Shown one piece after another: positions 51,201 to 63,115 of a DNA stretch of 64,000 nt. The position numbers were made by a program, and so were the translations under genes. A model generated the notes under the pieces. That model did not search any database. It saw nothing but the letters and a program-made list of their open reading frames with translations, and was not told the DNA's origin. This DNA is from Odontesthes bonariensis (lineage: Eukaryota > Chordata > Actinopteri > Atheriniformes > Atherinopsidae): positions 22,189,209 through 22,253,208 of the forward strand of contig NC_134510.1 in the NCBI RefSeq assembly GCF_027942865.1. Direction: 5' to 3'. Within the stretch, counting starts at the first letter, position 1; each line of letters opens with the position of its first letter.

Positions 51201-51212
51201 TCACGTGTTTGG
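51201..51212 (+). promoter_or_regulatory. Extended E-box upstream of hoxa9b
   Basis: TCACGTGTTTGG, 201-212 bp before the hoxa9b ATG and identical to the hoxa13b upstream copy. CACGTG is a USF/MYC-class binding core. Use here is inferred. Confidence 0.4.
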
Positions 51213-51412
51213 GGCGCCCTATCCAGTCTTGGACATGGTTCAACTTACTGGACGCATTGAGCTTCTTGGTGGTGCACGAAAGCGGCACCTTACCATGCAA
51301 TGAAACTGCTTTTTGTTTTTTGTTTTTTTCCCCGTGACGCTGTAGGACTGTAACGCGCTCTTTTTTTTTTTTCTTTGATTTTTTTTTTTTTGGCTTTGCA
51401 TTTTTGTCTGCA

Positions 51413-52589
51413 ATGTCGACGCTGGGAACAAGCTACTATGTGGACTCGCGCATTCTTCCAGAGCAGGAAGATATGGCACCGAGGTACTCATCAGCTGCAG
51501 GGGTGGAGCAGGCAGCGGTCACTGAATATGGCGGACAGGAATCTTGCCCTTTGCAGGCGAAATCTTCTATTTTTGGCGGATCTTGGAGCACCATCTCGGC
51601 CCCCCCTCCGAAAGCAGCCAGTCCGACTTATGTTCACCACCATTACACAAGCGCGGACAGCGATGGCATGTTTACCCGCTCCTGGGCGTTGGACCCCGTC
51701 TCCGCGTCCCTGTGTTTGACTGGGTTACCCGTCGACGGCCATGCATTATGAGATCAAGCCTGAGCCTCTTATTGGGAGTGCTGAATGTACGACTTTGGAG
51801 ACGCGCACACCTCTTTTGTCTGACATTGAAAACGGAGCATCTCTCGCGGAGCTTCCCTGCGAAACCTCATCTACGTCTAAAGCCGCCGAAGTGAGCCAGG
51901 CAGCAGAGAGAAAGGCTGGGACAGACACAAGTAAGCGATGCAGCGGTTTCCATTGAGTCCTTTCACGTTTATGACTCATTCAGATGGAGTAAAACTACTC
52001 AAGAATGTGGCGAAATGTTGTTGATGTCACAATCCAATTTAATGAAGTTGCCATGACGTGCATTTCTGTTTGTGCCATGATCAGACACAATAGTGTTGGT
52101 TCAGTGTTTATAGTGACATGGTTATTCTTGAAGGAGACTATGCACCATAACATTTTCAAACCAGTTTGTCAGGAATTCTTTACATCTGTCTCCTCAAATT
52201 GCTCACTGCAGAGTAAAAATTCAAGCAGTGAATAATTTCCAATTCATAACAATTAACCTGCCCCCAAAATACACAGCAAAGTATTTTTTTTCTCCCCCTC
52301 ATGTTTTGCAAGCATTGACAATGTTGTCTCGTGGTCCCCTTTTCCAGATGACCCATCATCCAACTGGCTTCATGCAAAGCCCACCAGAAAAAAGCGTTGC
52401 CCGTACACGAAGCATCAAATCCTGGAACTAGAAAAGGAGTTCCTCTATAACATGTACCTCCCCCGGGATCGTAGATACGAAGTGGCGAGACTCCTGAATT
52501 TGACCGAGAGACAGGTAAAAATCTGGTTTCAGAACCGCAGGATGAAGATGAAGAAAGACAACAAAGACCGACGGGGACACATCAGCTAA
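51413..52589 (+). CDS. hoxa9b: Homeobox protein Hox-A9b, with a frame break in exon 1
   Basis: Exon 1 is 51413-51930 and exon 2 is 52348-52589 (A|GTAAGC donor, CAG|ATGACC acceptor). The start [20 protein letters not shown] is the Hox9 N-terminus, with [17 protein letters not shown] and then, in the next frame, [11 protein letters not shown], a Hox9 hallmark. Total exon length is 760, one more than a multiple of three. The frame changes once between about 51726 and 51750; read straight on, exon 1 stops at 51749-51751. Exon 2 is intact: [20 protein letters not shown] with homeodomain to [12 protein letters not shown] and tail NKDRRGHIS. Either this allele is a young pseudogene, or the base is a sequence error. 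The expected intact length is about 252 aa. Confidence 0.9.
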
Positions 52590-52622
52590 CGTTGTTTTGG
52601 ACGGACGGATTAGAGCCTGATT

Positions 52623-52645
52623 GGGGGGGGGGGGGGGGGGGGGGG
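52623..52645. repeat. Poly-G run in the hoxa9b 3' UTR
   Basis: About 23 consecutive G starting 34 bp after the stop codon. The length is error-prone in any read technology. Confidence 0.9.
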
Positions 52646-53007
52646 TGTCCCTTAATATTCCGAACCTCTTACACATGTTGTAAATTAATTGATATCGTTA
52701 AAACGATGTTGGATGTGACTTTTCTTTTCTATTCCCGGTGTATCATGTCTGTAAGAGGACAAAGTGTCTCGTGGTGAATTGAAATGTCTTGTATTTTGCG
52801 CACACAGATAGTTAGCTGTAGGCCGTTTGTTATTTGCATGAAATGATCCTTGACTACCTAAACGTTCCTCTGCTACCTATTTGCATCGTTTAACTTATTG
52901 TTTTTTTTGTTTGTTTGTTTTTTGCGGCCTTACGTGTTGGGATTTGACGCATTTGTGAAAGCATTGCACACACTTCAAAATACCTCATTCTTTTTGTTTT
53001 CAGTAAT

Positions 53008-53013
53008 AATAAA
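53008..53013 (+). other. Polyadenylation signal of hoxa9b
   Basis: AATAAA 419 bp after the stop codon, followed by GTGACGTTTGT. Confidence 0.55.
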
Positions 53014-53985
53014 GTGACGTTTGTATAGCACACGAGAACAGTTATTACGTGGTATTGTTTTGCTACTATCTATCAGAGGGAGATAAAAATACAATGATTT
53101 TCATTTGGATTATAAATTAGATGTAGGCCACACTGCACGTTATTTATATTATGAAACAGATTTTTACGTTTACTGCTCTGTTCTAAAATATTTCAGGTTA
53201 GTTTCGAGCAAGTAAATTGAAATGGGGAAAAAAATCCTACAGGAGCAAAACAACACAAAATAGGTTTTTATTAGGCTACATGTTATTTGTGGCTATCGAG
53301 GTTTATGGCCAACTGCTAACGCTGACAACTAAAACGAGCCCCAGAAAACTCTGAAAGGCCTGTAAAAATTTTTTGCTTTTGCTTTTTCTGCTTTTAATTT
53401 CGGTCAGAAAATCTGGCGTGAAGCTGCTGGCACGTTTCAGCAGTAATGTTTACACCGTCTATGACAATAGCATCTGCTTGAAAAATAGTCAAAGAAAAGA
53501 TTTTGCTTGCTTGTTCAGCCAAATCTTGGAAAACAAAAGAAAACAAACAAAAAAAAAATATTCTCAAAATGCCATTAGGATTTGAAAAACGGAAATAGAA
53601 TTTAACTTTTTTTTAATAAAGAAATTAAAAAGTAGCAGCCCATAAATAAATAAAAAAAAACATTAGTAAACATTTCACGCTTATGGAACAATGAGAGCAA
53701 GTTAAAGCAAAATTGACAGAGGGTTTGTAGATTTTTTTGCATTCTTATTATTTGATGCACAGTGTCTGCCGTTTGTGGGGGGAAAACTTTGCCTTTAATC
53801 GCCCCACAAACCAGACTACAGCCGCCCTCAGCGCAGTAAAGCACATGGCAACCTAAACTGTTTACAAGGTGCGAAAACAGCAAAACATGTGGCGCCTCAG
53901 TGCAGTCAAGCAATATTTCTGATAAGGCTCCAGCAGACGGTCAGATATGTCATATTGCTTGAGGGAAGAGCCTAAAACAGTGGGG

Positions 53986-53988
<3 letters not shown>

Positions 53989-54034
<46 letters not shown>
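53989..54034. repeat. (CA)n microsatellite
   Basis: About 23 CA units. Confidence 0.96.
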
Positions 54035-54036
<2 letters not shown>

Positions 54037-54891
54037 AACACGGCAGGAGTGCAGATGGGTCCGTCTTAAAAGGTCTAATTACTTTATGACTGTCTACCAA
54101 CAATCAGACTGTCTCAGAGCAGAAACATCCGTTTGTTGTTTTGCAGAGCTTTCAGGACAACACTCTGCAGACTTACACTCCTACAACATGTCTCACACTG
54201 TCAAAGGATCTCCAAGTGGGCATTTTTCACGTCATCCCCGGAAAATTGGATGCTTAAAAATAAATAGACACGTTGGTGGAAGTAACTTCAGGATGAATCA
54301 AACCAAAACTAATACCATCGCTGTTCTGGTTATGCTGTCAGATTTCTAAACTCTGCTGAGTGCTACTGCGCTCTGACGGCCAGCAGGGGGCGGCAGCAGT
54401 TAATCTGAACAACAGGGAGGATCATGCGTTCAGGGCACACCAAAACCAGTCCCTTCAGATTACAGATCTCCATAGATTATTGTCTCTATGGAACATCTAA
54501 ATCCGCTTCGTGGTCTGTTAGTTGCTGCTTTATCTTCTTGTCAGTTCGTTTGTTTTCCCATTTTTTATCTCTAAAACCCCTTAAAATATATCACTCATAA
54601 TTCCTATTTCCTGTTTTTGAATGGTTTGGAATATAATTCAAAACAGAATATCATTCAAAACGAATAGATACTCTGGACCCTTTTGGAGACCCTTTCTTTC
54701 CCTCCCTGTTCTCAACGACCATTCCTTCCCCCCCCACCCCCCCCCCCCCCCTCCTCTGACCCAGAAAAATCGCCCACATGTGGCGCATGAATCCTCTCTT
54801 TCCTTGTGGGGAGAGCTGAAATGATATTTTAAGGACAACTATTCCCACGAGCCGAAAAACATAAATACTGAGACGTCGCCTCATCAGCAGA

Positions 54892-55139
<248 letters not shown>

Positions 55140-55985
55140 AGCATTAAACTATGTTGTTCTTCAGTGGCATTCCCTGTCTGATCCCCATGAATGTTGCAGG
55201 GTGGATGTCCTCTGAGCAAACAGCCATGTGAGGAGCCGTGCAGCAGGAAAACAGAAAGTTGCGAGGAAGTTGTTTGCGGCGACCTTTTATGACCCCTAGT
55301 ACATCACACCTTCTGACACCAGCAGAGTCACAGGAGGGCACTCTGCTGGAGAGAGTTCAGGGGAAGGTCTTTTTCACCCCTCACTGCAACAGTCTGATGT
55401 TTCAGATAACTCAAAAGCTGGTGTGGATGGGGAGGTTATCGCTGTTTCATCTGTTGCTTAAACATTTAGCACATTTAGCCAAAAGGAAATTGAAAATGAA
55501 ATTGTTGCGCCAACGTACGTCTAAAAGAGCAAATATTAAAGTATATTTTTCGCCATGTAGGGTAACAAAGCAGGGGTGCTTAAATCTCAGAGGCCAGTCC
55601 GCTCTCATGAATTAGCGTCTTAATAACACTAAAAATCTCGCATGCTATCAGTAAAAGCCTGCTTTTTTTCCCCCAGCCACGACATTGCTCTGTAAATGGA
55701 CGACACGCTGCTCTGTAATTTTAACCGAACCCAGCCACTTAGGGAGTCTTTATAGCGGCATGAGAAAAGCTTAACATGCGAATGAGTGACACTCAAAATG
55801 TGCCAGGAATGGCGTGCTACTTGAAGAGACAGAGAGCTGGCATGGCCGGCTGTGTGAGATGGTGAGATGAGAGGTGAGAGATGTGGACGTTATCTTACTC
55901 GGTTTAAAAGTAAACGTGATTTAGCGTGTTGTTCAAGACCGCCATTTACTAATTTCTCTTCACCCCCCCCAATCCATTTAGTTGT

Positions 55986-56039
55986 AAAAAAAAAAAAAAA
56001 AAAAAAAAAAACCTAAACCACATCTGTAATGTTTTATTT

Positions 56040-56075
<36 letters not shown>
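55986..56075. repeat. A-run and T-run facing each other
   Basis: A26 at 55986-56011 and T34 at 56042-56075, separated by 30 bp: a potential long A-T hairpin. Confidence 0.9.
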
Positions 56076-56078
<3 letters not shown>

Positions 56079-57500
56079 TTTGTCTCAATATTTTTTCACA
56101 TTGAACTGTTTGATTTGCAGGCCTGATATGCGCCGCAGTGTTTGCCAAACCATCCAATGAATCCTGGAGGCTCAATAAATAAAATCGTAATGTGAAAATT
56201 CTGTCGTGAACACTGCTTTGTTTTCAGGACACACACTCGCACACAAACACACCCTTACACACATGCAGACTGGACACTTAATATATTTACCAGAAGAACA
56301 TTTGCTTTTACTTCTCCTTCCAATTTTTTTACTCCCGTGGGGAGGAAATGGTGATATGATATATGCAATATGATGGAGTTTTAATGACAAAAACAAGATG
56401 TAATAAACACTTCAATCCTCTTGCCAATTTCAAAATATCATATGACCTATATTATACAAACAGAAGCCAATATACCCATCATATATATTTACGCATGTTG
56501 CAAAGAAATATATATATCATATCAAATGAGACATCTTACAAGCTCGAAAACACATATGCACGCTGTATCTTTTTCCAGTTATTTATTGTTAAATCCGGTG
56601 AAATGTTTTCACATCACACTCAGTACATGAAACTAACAGCTGCGGCAGCAATCAGAATATTTTCTCTCCAAAATCTCCTCGCCTGTGGTCAGGTTTGTTG
56701 GCCCCGCTTGCCTCGCAGATGTCTCCAGTCGTTTTCAGAACAGACGGGGAACGTGGAGCTGCTGGCCATCCGGACACCGTACTCTTGCCTGCATTCGCTC
56801 TCAACCAGCAGCAAAAAAACGAGTCTCCACGTCGTTTGAGCTCTGAGCAAGAAGAGTGTAGACAAACCTTTTGTTGGGAACGTGAAATGTTAAATGTTTT
56901 CAGGTCTGCAGTTTTTGTTTTGTTTTGTTTAGTATGTATTCGTTTATTTTTAGAGAAGTCTCTTTGTCCCCCTGTTGCTCTGTTTCCTCACCTGTATCAA
57001 TTTAAATATTTTATCTCTGGTGTGCATGTGCAGCTTATATAAACCTATATCTTTATGAAGAGTGTAACGAAAAGAAGGGTTAACCTGATATAGTTAGATT
57101 AGGCAATTATTTGTAGAAGTAACCATGAACGCTATTGGACAGACAGACAGGCAGAAAATATTAAATTCTATTGATTCAATCGTCCAATAGAGGTTCAATG
57201 TAATTCTGTAAAACTGCTCTCTTTCTTCTCAGTTTCACCTCTTATATTGATGAGCTGAATTGTTTCATGATACCTGCTCCGTCTTCAGGCTGCATCCTCA
57301 CAAACAGCAGTTCATCAAAATCAGTTAAAAACGTGCTGATATGAGCAAGCATCTCCAATAAATGCGTTAAAGCTGAATTTGACCGACAAAGAGAGACTTC
57401 TTTCGATAGGGTGTCAAACCGAGGGAGAGGTACAAGCAGTGGATGGGGTTTCTGCTGAATGCCAACACCCACTCACCTCAGCAAACAATTAATCCTATGA

Positions 57501-58948
57501 AAAAGCTGCTCCTTTCGTTTCTAAAGCCTTAATACAAGTCCAGTCTTCTCCCCTGTCTTTTTTTCAGTCCAAGCATAGTCCCCTTTTTTAACAATCGAAA
57601 GAAGAAAAGAAGAGTTTCGTCTTTATAAGCTGCTGTGAATGTCTAATTCAGTGTTAGGTGATTGAGCAAAAGGCGCTGCACCCAGTTTACCTTTCATCCG
57701 TTCTTTTACAAAAATCCCAACATCTCTAAATTGAAAACTCGGAGCTCTGCACAGTGAGGTCGTCCTTTTCCTGGCTACATATGATCTAAGGGAGTGTTAG
57801 ATGGTTTAAACGAGTTCTTAGGGCAGGCAGCTGTCAGACCTTTTGGGTAGAAAGATTGATCACACGCAGGCTAGCAGGACTCTTTGTTTAGAGCCTGAGC
57901 AATAAACAGCCATCAGATCCCCACCTTTCCCGAGCTTCACACTGCAGTGGCAAATAATTCCTGTTCCCAGTAATGCTACAACCAAATAACGCCGAAGTGT
58001 ACAGATGGTAGCCTAGGTCAACAATATTAAAAATAAGTGAGGTGAAATAAAATAAATGAAACTGGATTTACGTCAGGGAGTTGTTATCGCTAATGATACG
58101 TGCTGTTAAATATCATCTGCTGCCTCATGTTTGCACAAAATATTGTTTTACTTTTCCACCGGATTTCCTTGGAAGAGTTATTTGATCGATAACCTTTAAA
58201 AAAAATACAATAGGCCTATATACAGAGGGCATTTTATAATCTGAGATCAGATTGTGACAAAATGCAAAATCAGGCTGAAATATATCCAAATCAAATCTTA
58301 TGTCTCTGTATGGGGGAGGGGTGGAGTGGACGTGTCTGCATGGTGCAGCTCTCCTCTATGAACGAATCTTCAAGAAACACTCAAGATGAACGCCTCGCGC
58401 ACTGATAAGCACAGCGTGTGTCGTCGCGTTAGTAGACACTAATGGAAATGATTTGTGGAGCCGAAATGCTGGAAATAAATGCACCTCATAGGAATCGCAC
58501 ACGCTCAAGATGGGTAAACGAGCAAAAAAAAAAAAAAAGAAGAAAAATGCACGACTCTGGGTGCGTTTGGGGGTGGGGGGTGTTTGGTGGGGGCAAACAG
58601 TGGTGAACAAACCAAAGACGGGGGGGGGGGGGGGGGGGTAAATAAAGCAACCCCTGCCCCTGGAATAAGGCGTTACCCCTCAGACTTTCTCGATCAATCA
58701 CAGGGGACAGTGGCTTCTTTTGATAAAAACCTCAAATTGTCATTGGGCAGATGCAATCATGTGACAAGCAGCACGGTCTAATTCCAACCATGTCCTCATG
58801 AAAGCAATACTTTATGGCACAGAGGTCTCCAAACGATTATAACCGGTTAAGTAGTTTATGAAAATAAACTGCTTTTTAATTTTTCTCGATCACTTCTACC
58901 CCCCTCCCCCCCTCCGAATCCGCGAGACTTCGAGACAAGAAGGAGGAG
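57501..58948 (+). promoter_or_regulatory. hoxa2b upstream region
   Basis: This covers the 1.4 kb before hoxa2b. Around 57848-57915 there are GATTGATCAC (PBX/HOX-like) and CTTTGTT (SOX-like) motifs, the kinds of sites known in vertebrate Hoxa2 rhombomere 3/5 enhancers. I could not identify a certain Krox20 site. Poly-G (about 58621-58638) interrupts the proximal part. Confidence 0.35.
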
Positions 58949-60494
58949 ATGAATTACGAATTTGGGCGAGAAAGTGGTTTTATCAACAGCCAGCCGTCGC
59001 TCGCTGAGTGCCTGACATCTTTCACAAACCCTGTCGGTGATGCATTTCAAAGTTCATCAATCAAGAGCTCAGCGCTTTCACAGTCGACACTGATTCCTCC
59101 TCCTTTTGAGCAGACCATACCCGGCCTGAGCCCGAGCGTCCACCCACGCCACAGCCGCTCAAAGCAGGCTCTGAAAGGCTGCAGCCCGCCGCAGGCTGCA
59201 TCCCTGCCCCCGGAGTACCCGTGGATGAAGGAGAAGAAAAGCATCAAGAGGACACAGGCTGCTGCTACTGCTGCTTCTTCAGCAGCCGCTGCTGCTGCTG
59301 CTGCGACAACGACTGACGCCTCACCCCACTACTTCTCCCCCCAAGGCAAGACATGATGATTAATAACCTCCATGTAAAAGGCTCCTTATTGTTTGAGGAT
59401 TCCCCCTTTGCAAGGAGCTGCATCCCGGGCCCTGTGCAGCGTGGGCGTCCCTTAAAGCCACTATAGGTTTTTTGATTTAAGCTTGCTTAATCTCATGCAA
59501 CGCACTGACTTGTGATGCAGCGTAAGAGTGTTAATGTTTGACAGTAATAGAGAGTGATAGATTATTCTTACACGGGCCAGCAGCTGGCATGTTCATTAAT
59601 CTTCACTCTCCGTCCTGTCCTGTCCACGCAGAGCCATCATATTCAGCCTGGGGCCCATAAATCTTCCCAGTCCTGGCGCTTGCTTGCCACAAGTTTCACC
59701 CCACGGAGCTTATTTTTTCCCCTCACTCATCTGTTTTACTGAATTTATTTTTTGACCACCAGCCTTTCTGTGATTAAATAAGCCACTTTGACTTTATTTT
59801 CTTAGGTTCTCCTGAGATACCAGAGAGCACTGTTGGCGGTGTGGGGGCATCCAGGAGGCTGAGGACTGCGTACACCAACACCCAACTTCTGGAGCTGGAG
59901 AAAGAGTTTCATTTCAACAAATACCTGTGCAGACCCAGGCGAGTGGAAATAGCTGCACTGTTGGATTTATCAGAGAAACAAGTGAAAGTTTGGTTTCAAA
60001 ACAGGCGGATGAAGCATAAAAGGCAGACCCACTGCAAGGAGAACCGGGACAGTGAGGGGAAATACGCGTGCCTGGACGACGGGCCGGAGGACGAGTTTGA
60101 GCATGAGGCGGACAGCAGCGCAGCCGGGTCGCTCCTGCAGAGGGAGAGGTATTTCCACCAAAATACCTTGACTTCACAACAGGGTCAGAATGGACACAAT
60201 GGGGAGCACCAAAGCCCAACTGTTTCCCCTTTGAGTAGCAATGAGAAAAATCTGAAACATCTTCCAAACCCCACACCCACTGTTCCAATCTGCGCGTCAA
60301 CAATGGGCCCGGACAATGATAGCTCCTCCGGCCTGGACGCCTCTTTGCAGGATTTCCAAGTTTTCTCCACCTCGCCTTCTTTCTCACCGAGTTTTTCAGA
60401 TTCAACACAGAGTCCTCTGCCTTTATCATCTGAAACTTTCGACTTTTTCTCAGAAACATTCACGACAATGGACCTCCAAAACCTCAGCTACTGA
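58949..60494 (+). CDS. hoxa2b: Homeobox protein Hox-A2b
   Basis: Exon 1 is 58949-59345 and exon 2 is 59806-60494, giving 361 aa. The start [20 protein letters not shown] and blocks [24 protein letters not shown] and the hexapeptide YPWM (residues 90-93) are Hox2 signatures. An Ala/Thr run lies at about 104-122. The homeodomain ([20 protein letters not shown] ... [15 protein letters not shown]) is encoded early in exon 2, and the tail ends [12 protein letters not shown]. The only donor that restores the Hox2 frame ([11 protein letters not shown]) is CAAG|GCAAGA, so the intron is GC-AG. It is the selector for second pharyngeal arch identity and hindbrain segments r2-r5. It is the only anterior Hox gene left in this cluster. 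Confidence 0.96.
59357..59562 (+). promoter_or_regulatory. PBX-HOX and PREP/MEIS sites in the hoxa2b intron
   Basis: TGATTAAT (59357-59364) and TGATAGAT (59555-59562) fit the PBX-HOX pattern TGATNNAT. TGACAG (59539-59544) is a PREP/MEIS site 10 bp from the second. The mouse Hoxa2 intron carries a rhombomere 4 enhancer built from the same site types and driven by Hoxb1. Orthology is inferred from position and site type. Confidence 0.5.
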
Positions 60495-60740
60495 AGTGTT
60501 ACATGTTTTACTCGAATTCAGGCAGTCATGTTATGGTCTTTGTCATTTTTAGCGTGAGAGGAAAATTGATAGCTCTCACAATTAAGGTAAGTTAATGTTA
60601 AAAAAGAAAAAAGAAAAAGTAAGACAAAAGAAATGTACTATTCTGCCTTTATGGACATTATTTCTTTGGGCTTCGAGGGAACGTTACAGGTTTATTTTTA
60701 TATGGATTTGAACCACAGCTGAGCACAATATTTTTCTTTA

Positions 60741-60746
60741 AATAAA
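60741..60746 (+). other. Polyadenylation signal of hoxa2b
   Basis: AATAAA 247 bp after the stop codon, followed by a T-rich stretch. Confidence 0.65.
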
Positions 60747-62518
60747 ACTTTCCATTAATTGGAGTCCCTTTCGCTTTGTTTCATTTCACTGTAAATAGGT
60801 TTGGAGGCTTTATCTATTTCAGATACAAAGCTCTACGAATATATGGAATAGATATTTCAGAACACTAACCACAAAACAAACAACCTGCGAAGCCAAATTC
60901 ATTCTTGGGCATTAAAGTAAGATGTGAGATGTTTGGTGTACACAGAGTACTTTTACTTAATGATTAATCAGTGAACGTTCTGAAGGGTTAGGGTTAGGAA
61001 TACAAATCAAATATAAGCCATTTAAATTTGCTATTTTTACATAATGGCCTCCAATGTTCTATTATCTACATAGTTGATAATAGTACATAATTGAGAGCCG
61101 CGTGACCGTGAAGCTGTTGCAGCCCCTATTTTGGCCAAAAATAAAAAGAGAGAGAGGGAGAGATATAGCGGCTTGTTGTATCTGCATGAAAAAGAAAAAA
61201 TGGTGAGAATTGCTTGCTAGGAGTCCCAGGCCAAAAGCTGTGACTTCTCTTGGCTTTCTCATTAAATTTTATTGCCTATAAAACTCACAGGACTGAGGGT
61301 GCTTGTTTATAGCCCGAGCCGCGATGTAATTCTATCTGTTTGAATTAAGAATCGCGCCTCGCAACGTCGTGGCTGTCAAAACTTTTGTAATTTAAAGCTG
61401 TGCAGGATTCGCACAAAGCAGCAGAGGCGAGACGCTGTTTCCAAGCTGATATATAAATTCACGAGATTTATAAATTGACAGGCTTTTGTAGAACAAATTG
61501 ACAGTGGAGGGTGGCAATACCCGATAGCAGAATGTAGGCTATATTAGTTGATAGTTTATTTGCTCCATTAAATTATGGTAAATCATTATTCAACTTAGGT
61601 AAATGTAGGTTTTTCTGGATCAAACTGATATATTTGCCTGTGATTTTCTCATGTGATGCTGGGGGAATTTCTTTCAAACCGACCAGTTGATCTTTTAGAG
61701 ATGCCTCTGTGCAGCAGCAGTTTCTCTAATGATGCATCATTCATTAAAATGCTTGGTGGAAAACACAAAGCCATTAATCCGGGAATTACAAGAGTAACAA
61801 TAACACCGATTAATCACTCCGAGCAGAGTCTGCGGGAAGAAGGCCTCGCTTATAAGGTCAGTATCTCCTGTGCTCGGGGCTCGAATGTGTCCACTCCACG
61901 GAAACAAAGTGTAACAATTTGGCATATCCGTCTGAAATCGGTTAATGGGATTACAGCACAACGCTAAAAGCCCCAGAGGAATAAAAAAAAAAAGTTGTGA
62001 AATGCGGTGATGAACTGCTCTTATAGCTACTGAAAACGGTGAAAAGTTATGCTAATTGTGTAGCTGCTGGAGCCTCAGACTGAGGTTAATATTAGGATCA
62101 CACAGTCAGCATCCCAGTGTTTATAAGATGAGTTAATTACAAATACAAGGCTGCAGACTGGTCATTTATTATTCCAAAACTCTTTTCTCCACTTGGCCTT
62201 TTTGAATTTACCCCATTGGGGGATGAATAAAGTATTTTTCTATTTTCTATTCTCTGCAAACAAACAGCCCATAGTGATTTCAGCTGCATTATTTATTAGG
62301 TTACATTTTCTGAACAATGCTAGGTTTTATTGTTTAGATAACTTTGCTGGGTCTGAGCAGCTCTTCGTGATCTACATGCAGTGATTGGATTGCAAACCTA
62401 TAATGAGTTCGGTGGAAGGAGAAGGACGCAATCAAATTGAGTTTTTGAGATGTCAGGAGAATAGATGAAGCTTTATGGGAAACTAGATACAACACCGTGC
62501 CGGCGTTTCCCTCTCTCC

Positions 62519-62520
<2 letters not shown>

Positions 62521-62572
<52 letters not shown>
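62521..62572. repeat. (AC)n microsatellite
   Basis: 26 AC units. Confidence 0.96.
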
Positions 62573-62574
<2 letters not shown>

Positions 62575-63101
62575 AGGCAGACACACAGAGGTCAAAGATC
62601 AAGCTGGCTCTCCTCTCCTCTCCAAGCTGTGAGGAACTACTGCCAGGTCAGGAGGGGGTCAGGTTTTAAATGACCACATTGCTCATAAAGAACACATTGG
62701 CAACTAAACAGGAAGTGACATCAGAAAATGTTTGCAGTCTCCTCACAACCATGAAAAAGAAGAGTTTGGGAGTCAGATTGTATAGGTACCTCTCTGTAGA
62801 ACCAAATAAAAAGCCTGATGGTATTTTCTTAATGATTCTGAATATATTTGCATTCAATATCAGTGCTTAAAACAAAATTAATAGCTATTGCTACTGCTAC
62901 TTGTCTTTGGATAACATTTATTCGACTTAGTCTTCTCTGAGGGTGAATTAAAAACTTTCTACAGAGAGTCTGTGTGTCTGCAGCATGGTTGAACACTAGG
63001 CTATCCAACACCTGCAGCTACAGTCAAATCTGAAACTCTTCACAAAACTGTCCTGAGCTTCTTTTTTTTGGTCTCATTTCTCTAAAAACAACAAGCTGTA
63101 C

Positions 63102-63115
63102 AGTTCAAAGGTTCA
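63102..63115 (+). promoter_or_regulatory. DR2 retinoic acid response element candidate
   Basis: AGTTCA, two bases AA, then GGTTCA: two exact RAR/RXR half-sites (RGKTCA) as a direct repeat spaced by two. Mouse Hox1-group genes use 3' DR2/DR5 elements in the matching place. This one lies where hoxa1b used to be. Binding is not shown. Confidence 0.45.

Noticed and set aside
55550-55575. Possible mir-10 relic (minus strand TACCCTACATGG)
   Set aside because: Only the first six bases match miR-10, and no hairpin partner exists.
61653-61967. 104-codon open frame after hoxa2b as hoxa1b remnant
   Set aside because: It shows none of the Hox1 N-terminal or homeodomain motifs; more likely regulatory sequence or chance.
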